In this document: positions 56,234 through 64,000 of the stretch, one piece after another | Layout: the number at the start of each line of letters is the position of its first letter | Position numbering within the stretch: the first letter of the stretch is position 1 | Origin: Thalassotalea euphylliae | Lineage (GTDB): Bacteria > Pseudomonadota > Gammaproteobacteria > Enterobacterales > Alteromonadaceae | DNA: 64,000 bases | Direction of reading: 5' to 3' | NCBI RefSeq assembly: GCF_003390395.1 | Contig: NZ_QUOV01000001.1 | Location: 3,100,001-3,164,000, forward strand | Program-made: the position numbers and the translations under genes | Notes under the pieces: model-generated | Told to the model about the DNA's origin: nothing | The model's input: only the letters and a program-made list of their open reading frames with translations | The model's database searches: none

Positions 56234-57043
56234 ATGAATAAAATTGCATTTATCGGCGCAGGCAATATGAACCGCGCGATTATCGCAGGCCTAGTAAATA
56301 ATGGTTTTGAACCAAGCAATATCACCGTATCGAACCCTTCCGCGCCAAAGCGCGAAGCACTTGCCAATGAATATGGCATCAACCAAACCTCAAGCAATAG
56401 CCAAGCAGCTGAGCATGTCGATATCGTCGTACTGGGTGTTAAGCCACATTTAATTGCCACCGTTTGCCAAGAGATCGCCGAAGCCATCGATATTGAGCAC
56501 AAGTGTTTCATTTCAGTGGCTGCTGGTACCACTATGGCACAAATTCAAGCAGCGCTAGGTGAAAACAAATCCGTGATTCGCGCCATGCCTAATACGCCAT
56601 CACAATTGGGCTTGGGTGTTACTGGTGCATTTGCATCGGAACAAGTCACCGACGAGCAACGGGTAGCCGCCGATCGTTTGATGAAAGCAACAGGTATTGT
56701 TAAATGGTTAGCGCAAGAATCAGATATCGACCACATTATTGCTGTTTCGGGCTCAGGCCCTGCTTACTTCTTCTTATTTATGGAAGCGATGGCAAGTGAA
56801 GCTGAACGCTTAGGTTTTACCAGTACTGAAGCGCGAACCTTAGTACAACAAACCGCACTAGGCGCGGCACAAATGGTGGTAGAAAATGATATTTCTATCG
56901 GTCAACTACGTGAAAATGTCACCTCAAAAGGCGGCACAACGCAAGCAGCACTTAATGCCTTTACCGAAGGTGGCCTACCAGAGCTAGTGAGCGGTGCAAT
57001 GCAAGCTGCTATTGCTAGAGCCAAAGAAATGGCAGCAAAATAA
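56234..57043 (+). CDS. proC: Pyrroline-5-carboxylate reductase
   Basis: ProC catalyses the last step of proline biosynthesis, NAD(P)H-dependent reduction of pyrroline-5-carboxylate. The 269-residue protein starts IAFIGAGNMNRAIIAGL (Rossmann motif) and ends with the substrate-site signature around VTSKGGTTQAALNAFTEGGL. VIRAMPNTPSQLGLGVTG and AVSGSGPAYFFLFMEAM are conserved. It lies 82 bases after yggS and 84 before yggT. Confidence 0.97.
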   Translation: MNKIAFIGAGNMNRAIIAGLVNNGFEPSNITVSNPSAPKREALANEYGINQTSSNSQAAEHVDIVVLGVKPHLIATVCQEIAEAIDIEHKCFISVAAGTTMAQIQAALGENKSVIRAMPNTPSQLGLGVTGAFASEQVTDEQRVAADRLMKATGIVKWLAQESDIDHIIAVSGSGPAYFFLFMEAMASEAERLGFTSTEARTLVQQTALGAAQMVVENDISIGQLRENVTSKGGTTQAALNAFTEGGLPELVSGAMQAAIARAKEMAAK

Positions 57044-57067
57044 TTTAACAGTTTTTTATTGGTTTAG

Positions 57068-57112
57068 GCTCGATCATCAAGGCACTGTCACCTATGATTG
57101 AGCTGTTTTCTT
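57068..57112 (+). terminator. Hairpin between proC and yggT
   Basis: GCTCGATCAT and ATGATTGAGC form a 10-bp stem with one wobble pair (57068-57103), followed by TGTTTTCTT. It may be an attenuator within the operon. Confidence 0.45.
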
Positions 57113-57127
57113 AACTAGGAGTTTTTA

Positions 57128-57676
57128 ATGGAAGCAGTCGTTTACTTGTTACGATTTTTCTTCGACGCCGTCGTTACCTTGCTTATTCTTCGCGTATGGC
57201 TACAGATGGTACAAGCAGACTTTTACAACCCGCTTAGCCAGTTCGTTGTTAAAGTCACCAACCCATTAGTGATACCATTTCGCCGAATTATCCCCGGCAT
57301 AGGCGGGCTAGACATCGCCACCATCGTTGTAGCGTTATTTTTCGCCATTCTAGAATGGGTAGTTTTCCAAGGACTTAGCACAGGTCAAATTGATTTCTTG
57401 TTTGCCATGTATTTAGGGACATTGGCGCTAATTAAACAAGTTGGCTTCTTACTATTTATTATTATGCTGGTAATGGCAATCATGAGCTGGGTGGTTCAAG
57501 GCTACAATCCAACCATGGTGATTTTCCAACAACTCACCGAACCATTCTTGCGCCCTATTCGCCGTGTAGTGCCTGTTATTGGTGGGTTAGATTTGTCGAT
57601 TTTAGTTGCCTTTTTAGCGTTAAACGTCGTTAATATTTTGCTAACTGGCGCCGTCCCTTACTGGGGTGGGGTTTAA
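57128..57676 (+). CDS. yggT: YggT family membrane protein
   Basis: The 182-residue protein has two YGGT repeats of about 80 residues. Each ends in a conserved loop: NPLVIPFRRIIPGIGGLDIA and EPFLRPIRRVVPVIGGLDLS. Four to five membrane helices are visible. The family (related to YlmG) has been linked to osmotic tolerance and envelope or division factors; the exact role is open. GGAG precedes the ATG. The DUF4426 gene follows after 58 bases. Confidence 0.92.
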   Translation: MEAVVYLLRFFFDAVVTLLILRVWLQMVQADFYNPLSQFVVKVTNPLVIPFRRIIPGIGGLDIATIVVALFFAILEWVVFQGLSTGQIDFLFAMYLGTLALIKQVGFLLFIIMLVMAIMSWVVQGYNPTMVIFQQLTEPFLRPIRRVVPVIGGLDLSILVAFLALNVVNILLTGAVPYWGGV

Positions 57677-57734
57677 TCCCACTTCAGCGATATTAGCTAT
57701 AATTGATAATAATTACTTTCGAATGGAGATTATC

Positions 57735-58181
57735 ATGAAATCAATTCGAACCTGGCTGACAAGTGTGTTTGCACTTATCGCCTTCACGTTGACTAGTACA
57801 ACTGTCAGCGCAGAGAACATGAAAACCTTAGGGTCAATGGATGTTCACTATATGGCGATTGGTGCGACCTTTTTAACGCCGCAAGTTGCCAAAGCTTACG
57901 GTATCGAGCGCAGCAAATATAACGCGCTAATCAATATTTCTGTCATGGACAACACCAAAGCCAGCAAGCCTGCTAAAGCGGTGGCTATTTCTGGCACAGC
58001 GCAAAACTTAACGGGCCAATATAAACGCTTAGATTTTGAAGAAGTGCGTGAAGGTCAGGCGATTTACTACCTCGCCCAACTCAATTTTCGCGACAAAGAA
58101 AAAGTTAAGTTTGAGCTCACCATTACTGATGGTAGCGAAACCCATGAGTTAATGTTTAATCAAACTTTTTACGTTGATTAA
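57735..58181 (+). CDS. DUF4426 secreted protein
   Basis: The 148-residue protein has a Sec signal ending VSA (about residue 25). The mature domain begins MKTLGSMDVHYMAIGATFLTPQVAKAYGIERS and ends with the beta-rich LTITDGSETHELMFNQTFYVD, the DUF4426 pattern. This family is often encoded next to yggT in marine gammaproteobacteria; the role is unknown. The ATG at 57735 with TGGAGA is chosen; the frame is open upstream into yggT. A terminator follows. Confidence 0.88.
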   Translation: MKSIRTWLTSVFALIAFTLTSTTVSAENMKTLGSMDVHYMAIGATFLTPQVAKAYGIERSKYNALINISVMDNTKASKPAKAVAISGTAQNLTGQYKRLDFEEVREGQAIYYLAQLNFRDKEKVKFELTITDGSETHELMFNQTFYVD

Positions 58182-58213
58182 CTCGCCAAGAATTGACTAA
58201 GAGACATTTGTAC

Positions 58214-58245
58214 AAAAAGAGCTGCTTTAGCAGCTCTTTTTTATT
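58214..58245 (+). terminator. Intrinsic terminator after the DUF4426 gene
   Basis: AAAAAGAGCTGCT, loop, AGCAGCTCTTTTTT at 58214-58242, then TATTT. The stem is perfect with a long T tract. Confidence 0.88.
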
Positions 58246-58325
58246 TAAATGAACAAATTTACTGCTATCGTAGTTATGCTAGTAAGGCAACCTTAGCAAC
58301 ACTATGGATTAACCAGGAAAAAGGA

Positions 58326-58712
58326 ATGCAGTATACCTATTTTCGACTACTGGCAATTGCCAGTGCCGCGCTTACCGCTTGGATAACCTCTATTGCTGAT
58401 AGCAGTTACCGCAGCTGGAGCTACCAGCACGACATCAATGATTTTGGTTTTGCCAATTACTCACCAAGCATATTCGGCACAATAACGACAATTTTGCTTT
58501 TAATTGGAATCTTTTATAAATCCCCCAAAGACCTCGGCACTAATGCAGGTTACATCACATTAGGCTGCATGGCCTATGAGCTATTGCAGCCAATATTGGG
58601 GACTGGCATATTTGATTGGCAAGATATTGCTGCCGTTGCGATCACTGGGGGCCTGCTTAGCTACGGATTAAAACGCTTGCAACCTAAGCTATATCTAAAT
58701 GCTGCCAATTGA
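58326..58712 (+). CDS. Small four-helix membrane protein, unknown function
   Basis: The 128-residue protein has helices at about residues 5-22, 48-64, 73-92 and 100-117. The segment SSYRSWSYQHDINDFGFANYSPSIFGT lies between the first two. No known motif is recognised. AAGGA precedes the ATG at a normal distance. It lies between a terminator and the PH-domain gene. Confidence 0.6.
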   Translation: MQYTYFRLLAIASAALTAWITSIADSSYRSWSYQHDINDFGFANYSPSIFGTITTILLLIGIFYKSPKDLGTNAGYITLGCMAYELLQPILGTGIFDWQDIAAVAITGGLLSYGLKRLQPKLYLNAAN

Positions 58713-58780
58713 GCTTTATTTATATAGATGGCAAGTCTTTACTTATACAAACCAGTTAATAATTGTCACAAGGAAAGAGA

Positions 58781-59149
58781 ATGATTGATTTTAATAATAA
58801 AGAAGTATTTAAGCTTAAACAGAATGAAGAATACGGTGAAATGGTTACCGAGCTGTTAATTGATGGCGAAGAAATCATTGATGCGTACAAGTCGATGCGT
58901 GACGGTGTGGTATTTACCAGCAAACGCATTATTGCCGTTAACGTACAAGGGATTACAGGTAGTAAGAAAGACTTTACCTCACTACCCTATAAAAATATTG
59001 TTGCTTACTCAGTGGAAACTTCAGGCACTTTTGACTTGGACTCTGAGCTGGAAATCTACTTTTCAGCACTTGGTAAAGTGAAGTTTGAATTTAATGGCCA
59101 AGCGTCAATTTTAGCTATATCTAAAGTAATTTCTGAGCATACGCTTTAA
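58781..59149 (+). CDS. Bacterial PH-domain protein
   Basis: The 122-residue protein has the one-domain bacterial PH fold (bPH, PF08000 type): ELLIDGEEIIDAYKSMRDGVVFTSKRIIAVNVQGITGSKKDFTSLPYKNIVAYSVET and LEIYFSALGKVKFEFNG. Such proteins form oligomers; the function is unknown, and some respond to membrane stress. The ATG at 58781 (MIDFNNKEVF) with AAGGAAAGAG is chosen over an in-frame start at 58763. Confidence 0.82.
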   Translation: MIDFNNKEVFKLKQNEEYGEMVTELLIDGEEIIDAYKSMRDGVVFTSKRIIAVNVQGITGSKKDFTSLPYKNIVAYSVETSGTFDLDSELEIYFSALGKVKFEFNGQASILAISKVISEHTL

Positions 59150-59166
59150 CGCCAATCATTAATTAG

Positions 59167-59198
59167 CTGGCAACTGATTTTTCAATTCAAGTTGCCAG
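59167..59198. terminator. Inverted repeat between the PH-domain gene and eamA
   Basis: CTGGCAACT (59167-59175) and AGTTGCCAG (59190-59198) form a perfect 9-bp stem between convergent genes, without a clear T tract. Confidence 0.4.
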
Positions 59199-59212
59199 TA
59201 AATCTACCTAAT

Positions 59213-60139
59213 TTAACCCTTCACCCTGCTGCCTATTTTGTGCCTTAGCGTTTGCGCTAGCCACTCGCCTTTCATATTAATTACCAACCCTAGCATAACG
59301 ACAAAAATCCCTAGCCATTGGCCACTGGTAACTTGTTCATTTAAAAACACCATGGCGCATAGCAAACCAACCACTGGAACAGCTAAGGTTAACGGTGCAA
59401 CTTGGCCAGCGGGATAATTCGCCAGCAAATAGCTCCATAAGCTGTAGCCCAGCATTGACGCGCAAACCGATAAATACAGCAATACTCCAATACCGACTAG
59501 GTTAAACGATTGTAGGCTGGCTAAAATTGCGTCTTGCCCTTCGAAAACAAAACTCGCAATCGTAAAAGGAATAAACGCGAACCAAGACGACCACACCACT
59601 AAGCCTATTCCTGCACTGCTATTACCAGCCAAATAACCCTTTTGATTAATTTTGCGATTTATCACATTACCGCTGCCCCAAAGCACGGCTGAAGCAATCG
59701 TTAAGGCAAAACCAATCGCTGTCATTTCTGTCGCTTGCTCGCTATTGCCAATAATCACTAAGCCAAGACCTGCCACTACCATCGCCACTAACTGCGCAGG
59801 TTTAATCGATTCGTGCAGTATTAGCACCGACAAAATTATGGTAAACAGTGCTTGAGACTGCAGGACTAACGAAGCAAGCCCCGCTGGCATACCAAAAGCA
59901 ATTGCACAAAACAGCAAAGCAAATTGGCCAAAGCACAAGGTTAGCGCGTAAAGCGCTAGCCAACGCCAAGGAATATTTGGGCGTTTTACCAGTAAACAGC
60001 CAATCACACCGACAAATAGAAAACGGCCTGCGCCCATCATTAGCGGCGGCATCTGCTCTACGCCCCAAGCAATCACAATAAAATTAAAGCCCCAAATAGC
60101 GACAATAATTAGCGCAAGTAAACTATCTTTGAGTGACAT
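59213..60139 (-). CDS. eamA: EamA-type DMT exporter
   Basis: The 308-residue protein has ten helices and two EamA repeats. The N-terminus (SLKDSLLALIIVAIWGFNFIVIAWGVEQMPPLMM) and CFGQFALLFCAIAFGMPAGLASLVLQSQALFT match E. coli EamA (YdeD), an O-acetylserine/cysteine exporter, over long stretches. Other DMT exporters are possible, but the similarity to EamA is strong. It is alone, on the opposite strand to the rdgB-hemW-tadA block. Confidence 0.85.
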   Translation of the reverse strand: MSLKDSLLALIIVAIWGFNFIVIAWGVEQMPPLMMGAGRFLFVGVIGCLLVKRPNIPWRWLALYALTLCFGQFALLFCAIAFGMPAGLASLVLQSQALFTIILSVLILHESIKPAQLVAMVVAGLGLVIIGNSEQATEMTAIGFALTIASAVLWGSGNVINRKINQKGYLAGNSSAGIGLVVWSSWFAFIPFTIASFVFEGQDAILASLQSFNLVGIGVLLYLSVCASMLGYSLWSYLLANYPAGQVAPLTLAVPVVGLLCAMVFLNEQVTSGQWLGIFVVMLGLVINMKGEWLAQTLRHKIGSRVKG

Positions 60140-60529
60140 CCATACACCTCAGCAAAGTTGCTTCACCGCCAATTGAGCAGCGAAAGCTTATTTATGTAAA
60201 AACTACTTTGAAAAAACAATAAGAAAAAGCCGTTAGCTAATTAATCGGCAATAGACAGCAGCCAAATCAATCAGCAACGAGAAAACAAGTTAAGTAACTA
60301 ACTTAGCAAGTAAACACAAAGAGCAACATATACAATTGCTTCAACTAAAATCAGTTTTTTGTATAGCATTGACCGTTAGCGACAAGTAATAGCGGTTTAT
60401 CCTTTTCATTGTTTTCTTGCTTTTGACCACTCACTTATCGTTTGCCTTCTGCCACTTCTACCCAGCACCTGTGATTAACGGTATAATGCGCGCAAATTCA
60501 ATTCCCGATAACACCTGATCAGAGCCCAC
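60140..60529. other. 390-bp intergenic region upstream of rdgB
   Basis: There is no gene here. TATAAT at 60482-60487 is a good -10 for rdgB, with no convincing -35; transcription would start near 60494, about 35 bases before the ATG. The rest holds AT-rich sequence with nothing recognised. Confidence 0.45.
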
Positions 60530-61123
60530 ATGAGCAAAATCGTTTTAGCCACAGGCAACCAAGGCAAAGTAAAAGAACTTGCCAACTTACTTGCAGAGCA
60601 CCAAATTGAAGTATTACCACAAAGCCAATTTGACGTGCCGGATGTTGCTGAAACTGGCACTACCTTTGTTGAAAACGCCATTATCAAAGCACGACATGCG
60701 GCAAAAATCACAGGTTTACCAGCGATTGCCGATGATTCAGGGTTAGAAGTAGACGCATTAAATGGTGCGCCAGGTGTTTATTCTGCTCGCTACTCTCATG
60801 ATGTAACCGATTCAGTGAGCGATGCCACAAACAATGACAAACTCCTGAGTGCACTTGCAAATGTGCCAGCCAGTGATCGTACAGCTAGATTCCACTGCGT
60901 ATTGGTCTATATGCGCCACGCTGATGATCCAACACCGGTGATTTGCCATGGTGTATGGGAAGGTTCAATTTTAACGGAAAAACGTGGTGAGCAAGGCTTT
61001 GGTTATGACCCGCTATTTTGGGTGGAAGCGCATCAATGCAGCTCAGCAGAGTTAGCGCGTAGCGATAAAAACAAGCTTAGCCATCGCGGTAAAGCGTTAG
61101 CACAGCTCGTTAAACATTTTTAA
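60530..61123 (+). CDS. rdgB: XTP/dITP diphosphatase RdgB
   Basis: This house-cleaning enzyme removes non-canonical purine nucleotides such as XTP and dITP. The 197-residue protein has the signatures [74 protein letters not shown] and HRGKALAQL. The ATG is at 60530. hemW follows 48 bases downstream, the normal gammaproteobacterial pair. Confidence 0.97.
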   Translation: MSKIVLATGNQGKVKELANLLAEHQIEVLPQSQFDVPDVAETGTTFVENAIIKARHAAKITGLPAIADDSGLEVDALNGAPGVYSARYSHDVTDSVSDATNNDKLLSALANVPASDRTARFHCVLVYMRHADDPTPVICHGVWEGSILTEKRGEQGFGYDPLFWVEAHQCSSAELARSDKNKLSHRGKALAQLVKHF

Positions 61124-61171
61124 TGTTTTGCCTTTTAAGTCTAAGTAAAAAAGACCAAAGAAAATAAAACC

Positions 61172-62323
61172 ATGAGTTTATTGGTTCAACAACCGCTATC
61201 GCTATATATCCATATTCCGTGGTGCGTACAAAAATGTCCTTACTGTGACTTTAATTCGCACGGTATGAAGTCTGAACTGCCTGAGCAAGCCTACACGGCA
61301 GCACTGCTAAAAGACTTAGACGATGATATCACCCGTTTTAACCTAAGCGATCGCAAGCTGCATAGCATCTTTATTGGCGGCGGCACACCAAGCTTGTTTT
61401 CCGCCAAAGCAATTGGCGATATTCTCGCAGGCGTTTTTACACGCTTTGACCACGACAGTGATATCGAAGTCACGCTTGAAGCAAACCCCGGCACAGTTGA
61501 GGCAGATAAGTTTGTCGGCTTTGCCGAGGCCGGCGTTTCGCGGCTATCGATTGGTGTACAAAGTTTTGAATCAGACAAGCTAATCAAATTAGGTCGCATT
61601 CACGACAACCAACAAGCAATTCGCGCTGCCGAGCTAGCCAAGAGCTGCGGGGTAAAAAGCTTTAATCTAGATTTAATGCATGGCTTGCCGGGGCAGTCGC
61701 TCGATGCTGCGATGGACGATTTAGCCCAAGCCATTGCACTTAAACCCGATCATCTTTCTTGGTATCAACTTACCATTGAGCCAAACACTGCCTTTGGCTC
61801 TAAACCGCCGAAACTGCCAGAAGATGAAACTTTGTGGGATATCCAAGAGCATGGCGTGAGTAAGCTAGCCGATGCTGGCTATCAACAATACGAAATTTCA
61901 GCCTACAGCCAATTAGGTAAACAAAGTAAGCATAATTTGAATTACTGGCGTTTTGGCGATTACCTTGGCATTGGCTGTGGCGCACACGGAAAAATTACCG
62001 ATAGTGCGAGCGGCAAAATTTATCGCACCGTCAAAGTAAAACACCCTAAAGGCTACCTTGAGCAAGGCCGTCCAGCGTTGGATCATCTTAATACCGTAAC
62101 AACCGACGAATTACCGTTTGAGTTTATGATGAATCAACTAAGACTGAGAGAGTCATTTGATATCAATCGATTTACACAAACCACAGGCTTAGCGTTAACA
62201 ACTATTACTGAGCCACTGGCGCAAGCCTCAGCCAAAGGTTTATTGATCAACAACCAGCAAAATTGGCAAGTATCAACGCTGGGGCATCGTTATTTAAACG
62301 ACTTACTAGAGCTGTTTTTATAA
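61172..62323 (+). CDS. hemW: Radical SAM family haem chaperone HemW
   Basis: The 383-residue protein has the radical SAM motif CxxxCxxC at Cys18, Cys22 and Cys25 (HIPWCVQKCPYCDFN). It is the HemN-like protein that lacks coproporphyrinogen oxidase activity and transfers haem to partner proteins. IFIGGGTPSLF, GVSRLSIGVQSF and NLDLMHGLPGQ are conserved. Its stop overlaps the tadA start by one base (TAATG). Confidence 0.95.
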   Translation: MSLLVQQPLSLYIHIPWCVQKCPYCDFNSHGMKSELPEQAYTAALLKDLDDDITRFNLSDRKLHSIFIGGGTPSLFSAKAIGDILAGVFTRFDHDSDIEVTLEANPGTVEADKFVGFAEAGVSRLSIGVQSFESDKLIKLGRIHDNQQAIRAAELAKSCGVKSFNLDLMHGLPGQSLDAAMDDLAQAIALKPDHLSWYQLTIEPNTAFGSKPPKLPEDETLWDIQEHGVSKLADAGYQQYEISAYSQLGKQSKHNLNYWRFGDYLGIGCGAHGKITDSASGKIYRTVKVKHPKGYLEQGRPALDHLNTVTTDELPFEFMMNQLRLRESFDINRFTQTTGLALTTITEPLAQASAKGLLINNQQNWQVSTLGHRYLNDLLELFL

Positions 62324-62886
62324 TGAAAGAAATAACCGCCTTAACCAAGAATTCTAATAGCCCAGAAGAAGCTGTGTTTACCGCCCAAGATCATAAATTT
62401 ATGAAAAGGGCTTTCGAGCTTGCGCAAATAGCCGAGCAGCATAATGAAATTCCGGTCGGCGCCGTTGTTGTCTATCAGGGTGAAATTGTTGGCGAAGGTT
62501 ATAACCGCTCAATCATGGACAATGATCCGTCAGCTCACGCTGAAATGATTGCGGTGCGAGAAGCGGGCAAAAAGCTAGACAATTACCGCCTTATCGATTG
62601 CACCTTATATGTTACCTTAGAACCCTGCCCCATGTGTGCAGGTTTGCTAGTGCATAGTCGAGTAAAGCGTGTGATTTTTGCTGCGCCCGATGAAAAAACT
62701 GGGTCAGCGGGTACTGTGTTTAACCTGACCCATGAGCCAAAATTAAATCACTTAATTGACGTAAATTCGGGCTTGATGCAAGCCGAATGTAGCGCTATGC
62801 TGTCGCACTTTTTTAAGCGTCGTCGCGCTGAAATTAAAGCGGCCAAGAAAGCCAAAAAGCAGGCAGAGCAAAACGCTCAACAGTAA
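62323..62886 (+). CDS. tadA: tRNA-specific adenosine deaminase
   Basis: TadA deaminates A34 to inosine in tRNA-Arg. The 187-residue cytidine-deaminase-fold protein has zinc ligands His72 (AHAEM, catalytic Glu74) and Cys102/Cys105 (LEPCPMCAG). The N-terminal extension of about 25 residues and a Lys/Ala-rich tail are longer than in E. coli TadA (167), so an inner start such as the ATG at Met27 is also possible. The ATG at 62323 overlaps the hemW stop by one base, which suggests translational coupling. Confidence 0.95.
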   Translation: MKEITALTKNSNSPEEAVFTAQDHKFMKRAFELAQIAEQHNEIPVGAVVVYQGEIVGEGYNRSIMDNDPSAHAEMIAVREAGKKLDNYRLIDCTLYVTLEPCPMCAGLLVHSRVKRVIFAAPDEKTGSAGTVFNLTHEPKLNHLIDVNSGLMQAECSAMLSHFFKRRRAEIKAAKKAKKQAEQNAQQ

Positions 62887-62923
62887 CCAATTTATCAATA
62901 AGCCATCAGATAGTTATTGCGAT

Positions 62924-63454
62924 ATGACCCAGAGTAAATCAACACCCGCCAAGCCCGTCACTGCCAAACAACTACACGGCAAGCAAAAAGAAGAGCAACA
63001 ATTACTGCAAGTATTTAAGTCGCTGATCAAGCAAGGCACTTATCGCTCGCAAGAAGAGCTCGCTTTTGCCTTAGCCCAGCAAGGTTATGAGCATGTTTCG
63101 CAGTCTAAAGTATCGCGCATGTTGGCCAAACTTGGCGCAGTTAAAACTCGCAATAGCCAGAATGAAATTTGCTACAACCTGCCAGACGCGCTTATTATCC
63201 CAAAAACTAAGCACCCAATTGAAACCATTGCGCTGGATTTAAAACACAATAACTACCAAATTGTCTTAAAAACCGGTACTGGCGGTGCCCCCCTAATGGC
63301 GCGAGTACTAGATTCACTGGAAGAGTCAATTGGTATTCTGGCGACCATTGCGGGTGATGATACTGTACTAATTATCCCTGAAGATATTTCACAAATCGAA
63401 GCGATTTCTCAAGCTATCATCGATATGCTAGATATTCCAACAAGGCGCGACTAA
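62924..63454 (+). CDS. argR: Arginine repressor
   Basis: The 176-residue hexameric regulator of arginine metabolism has an N-terminal winged HTH (about residues 25-90, with VSQSKVSRMLAKLGAVKTRN) and a C-terminal arginine-binding domain with VLKTGTGGAPLMARVLDSL and ILATIAGDDTVLIIP. The usual length is about 156; here a Lys/Gln/Pro-rich extension of about 20 residues precedes the HTH, and no mdh gene is divergent to it as in many relatives. It lies 37 bases after tadA. Confidence 0.94.
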   Translation: MTQSKSTPAKPVTAKQLHGKQKEEQQLLQVFKSLIKQGTYRSQEELAFALAQQGYEHVSQSKVSRMLAKLGAVKTRNSQNEICYNLPDALIIPKTKHPIETIALDLKHNNYQIVLKTGTGGAPLMARVLDSLEESIGILATIAGDDTVLIIPEDISQIEAISQAIIDMLDIPTRRD

Positions 63455-63732
63455 TACTTGCGCCTAACAACCAACTCTTTAGTGGTGTATCACTTCTACT
63501 AACACACTTTCGTCAGCACACTTCTCTCCAATACAGTTAACGAGCAACTAACAAACCCCATAAGCAGCTTGCTCCCAACAAACCCTATAACACCCGCTGA
63601 GCTCCATACGCTCAAACCTCAAACCTCAAACGCCCAGCTTTACACAACATTTACATAGAGTAAGTTGTTTCAAATTTAGCCGTTTTATATATTATTACCC
63701 ATCAAGGATATTTGTGTTACAAGAGGTTCGCT

Positions 63733-64000
63733 ATGAAGTTATCCCCCGTTATTGTTCCCGTACTTACCAGTTTATGCCTAGTAACCGCATGCGGTGGCTC
63801 ATCAGGCGGAGGCAGTGACGATAGTACACAAAACACTACAACACCACCTACTGATACCACACCACCAACAACGACTCCACCCGCACAAAACAATGCCCCT
63901 GTTGCAAATGCGGGCGAAAACCAATCCATCATACTAGGTGATAGCATTTCATTGAATGGTGCACAGAGTGCAGATAGTGATGGCGATAGCCTCAGTTATT
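63733..64000 (+). CDS. Lipoprotein with Ser/Thr/Pro linker and PKD-like repeat start (cut by window end)
   Basis: The frame starts at the ATG at 63733 and is open to the window end. It has a lipobox VTAC (Cys19), then Gly/Ser/Asp- and Thr/Pro-rich low-complexity sequence, and from about residue 55 NAPVANAGENQSIILGDSIS, which is the first strand pattern of a PKD/Ig-like repeat domain. This suggests a large surface or periplasmic repeat lipoprotein. Nothing more can be said without the rest. Confidence 0.7.
   Translation, partial: MKLSPVIVPVLTSLCLVTACGGSSGGGSDDSTQNTTTPPTDTTPPTTTPPAQNNAPVANAGENQSIILGDSISLNGAQSADSDGDSLSY

Noticed and set aside
63600..63635. AACCTCAAAC short repeat as a CRISPR or regulatory array
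   Set aside because: Only two to three short direct copies without spacers; it looks like simple low-complexity intergenic sequence.

Overview
The window looks like chromosome of a marine gammaproteobacterium of the order Alteromonadales, most likely Colwelliaceae (Thalassotalea/Colwellia type). This is inferred from the moderate-to-low GC, the order ygfB-pepP-ubiH-ubiI divergent from zapA with a 6S RNA gene nearby, the pilT/pilU-yggS-proC-yggT-rdgB-hemW block, and the wealth of RND, TonB and Cache-chemoreceptor genes. No rRNA, tRNA, CRISPR array or prophage was seen.

Layout. 1-4.6 kb is accessory: the end of an IS3-type insertion sequence (1-221) has cut off the 5' part of a tandemly duplicated ABM-domain gene; then a beta-propeller lipoprotein, a small membrane protein, and a WYL regulator facing a VOC-family gene with a 264-bp MITE-like element between them. 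5-8 kb holds a Cache chemoreceptor and an unrecognised 306-residue protein. 8.1-12.9 kb is the glycine cleavage operon gcvT-gcvH-gcvP, with a clear promoter and an internal terminator before gcvP. 13.3-18.6 kb is an RND efflux operon with two lipoprotein adaptors and one pump. 18.7-25.3 kb is ubiI-ubiH-pepP-ygfB against zapA, an unknown anchored protein and 6S RNA. 25.4-29.3 kb has an MFS transporter, murI, and metK behind a MetJ-type operator.

29.3-37 kb is a MacAB-like export system (FtsX-type permease, ATPase, HlyD-type adaptor) transcribed away from an NtrC-type response regulator/histidine kinase pair. Two 16-bp operator copies, 21 bp apart, lie between the two units, and a weak sigma-54-like element lies nearer the export genes. 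37-43 kb is mostly housekeeping: rsmE, gshB, yqgE, ruvX, an AEC transporter and rsuA.

43.4-53.1 kb is the most interesting part. A perfect 7-1-7 Fur box precedes an imelysin lipoprotein, and after a strong terminator come two di-haem DUF1111 oxidoreductases, a second imelysin-like lipoprotein that lacks the motif histidine, a TonB-dependent receptor and a Tat-exported DUF1513 propeller. This looks like a complete envelope iron-acquisition or redox module whose mechanism is not established, with no inner-membrane permease in the window.

53.2-64 kb is housekeeping: pilT-pilU, yggS, proC, yggT, a DUF4426 gene, two small proteins, eamA, rdgB, hemW, tadA, argR, and the start of a low-complexity lipoprotein cut by the window end.
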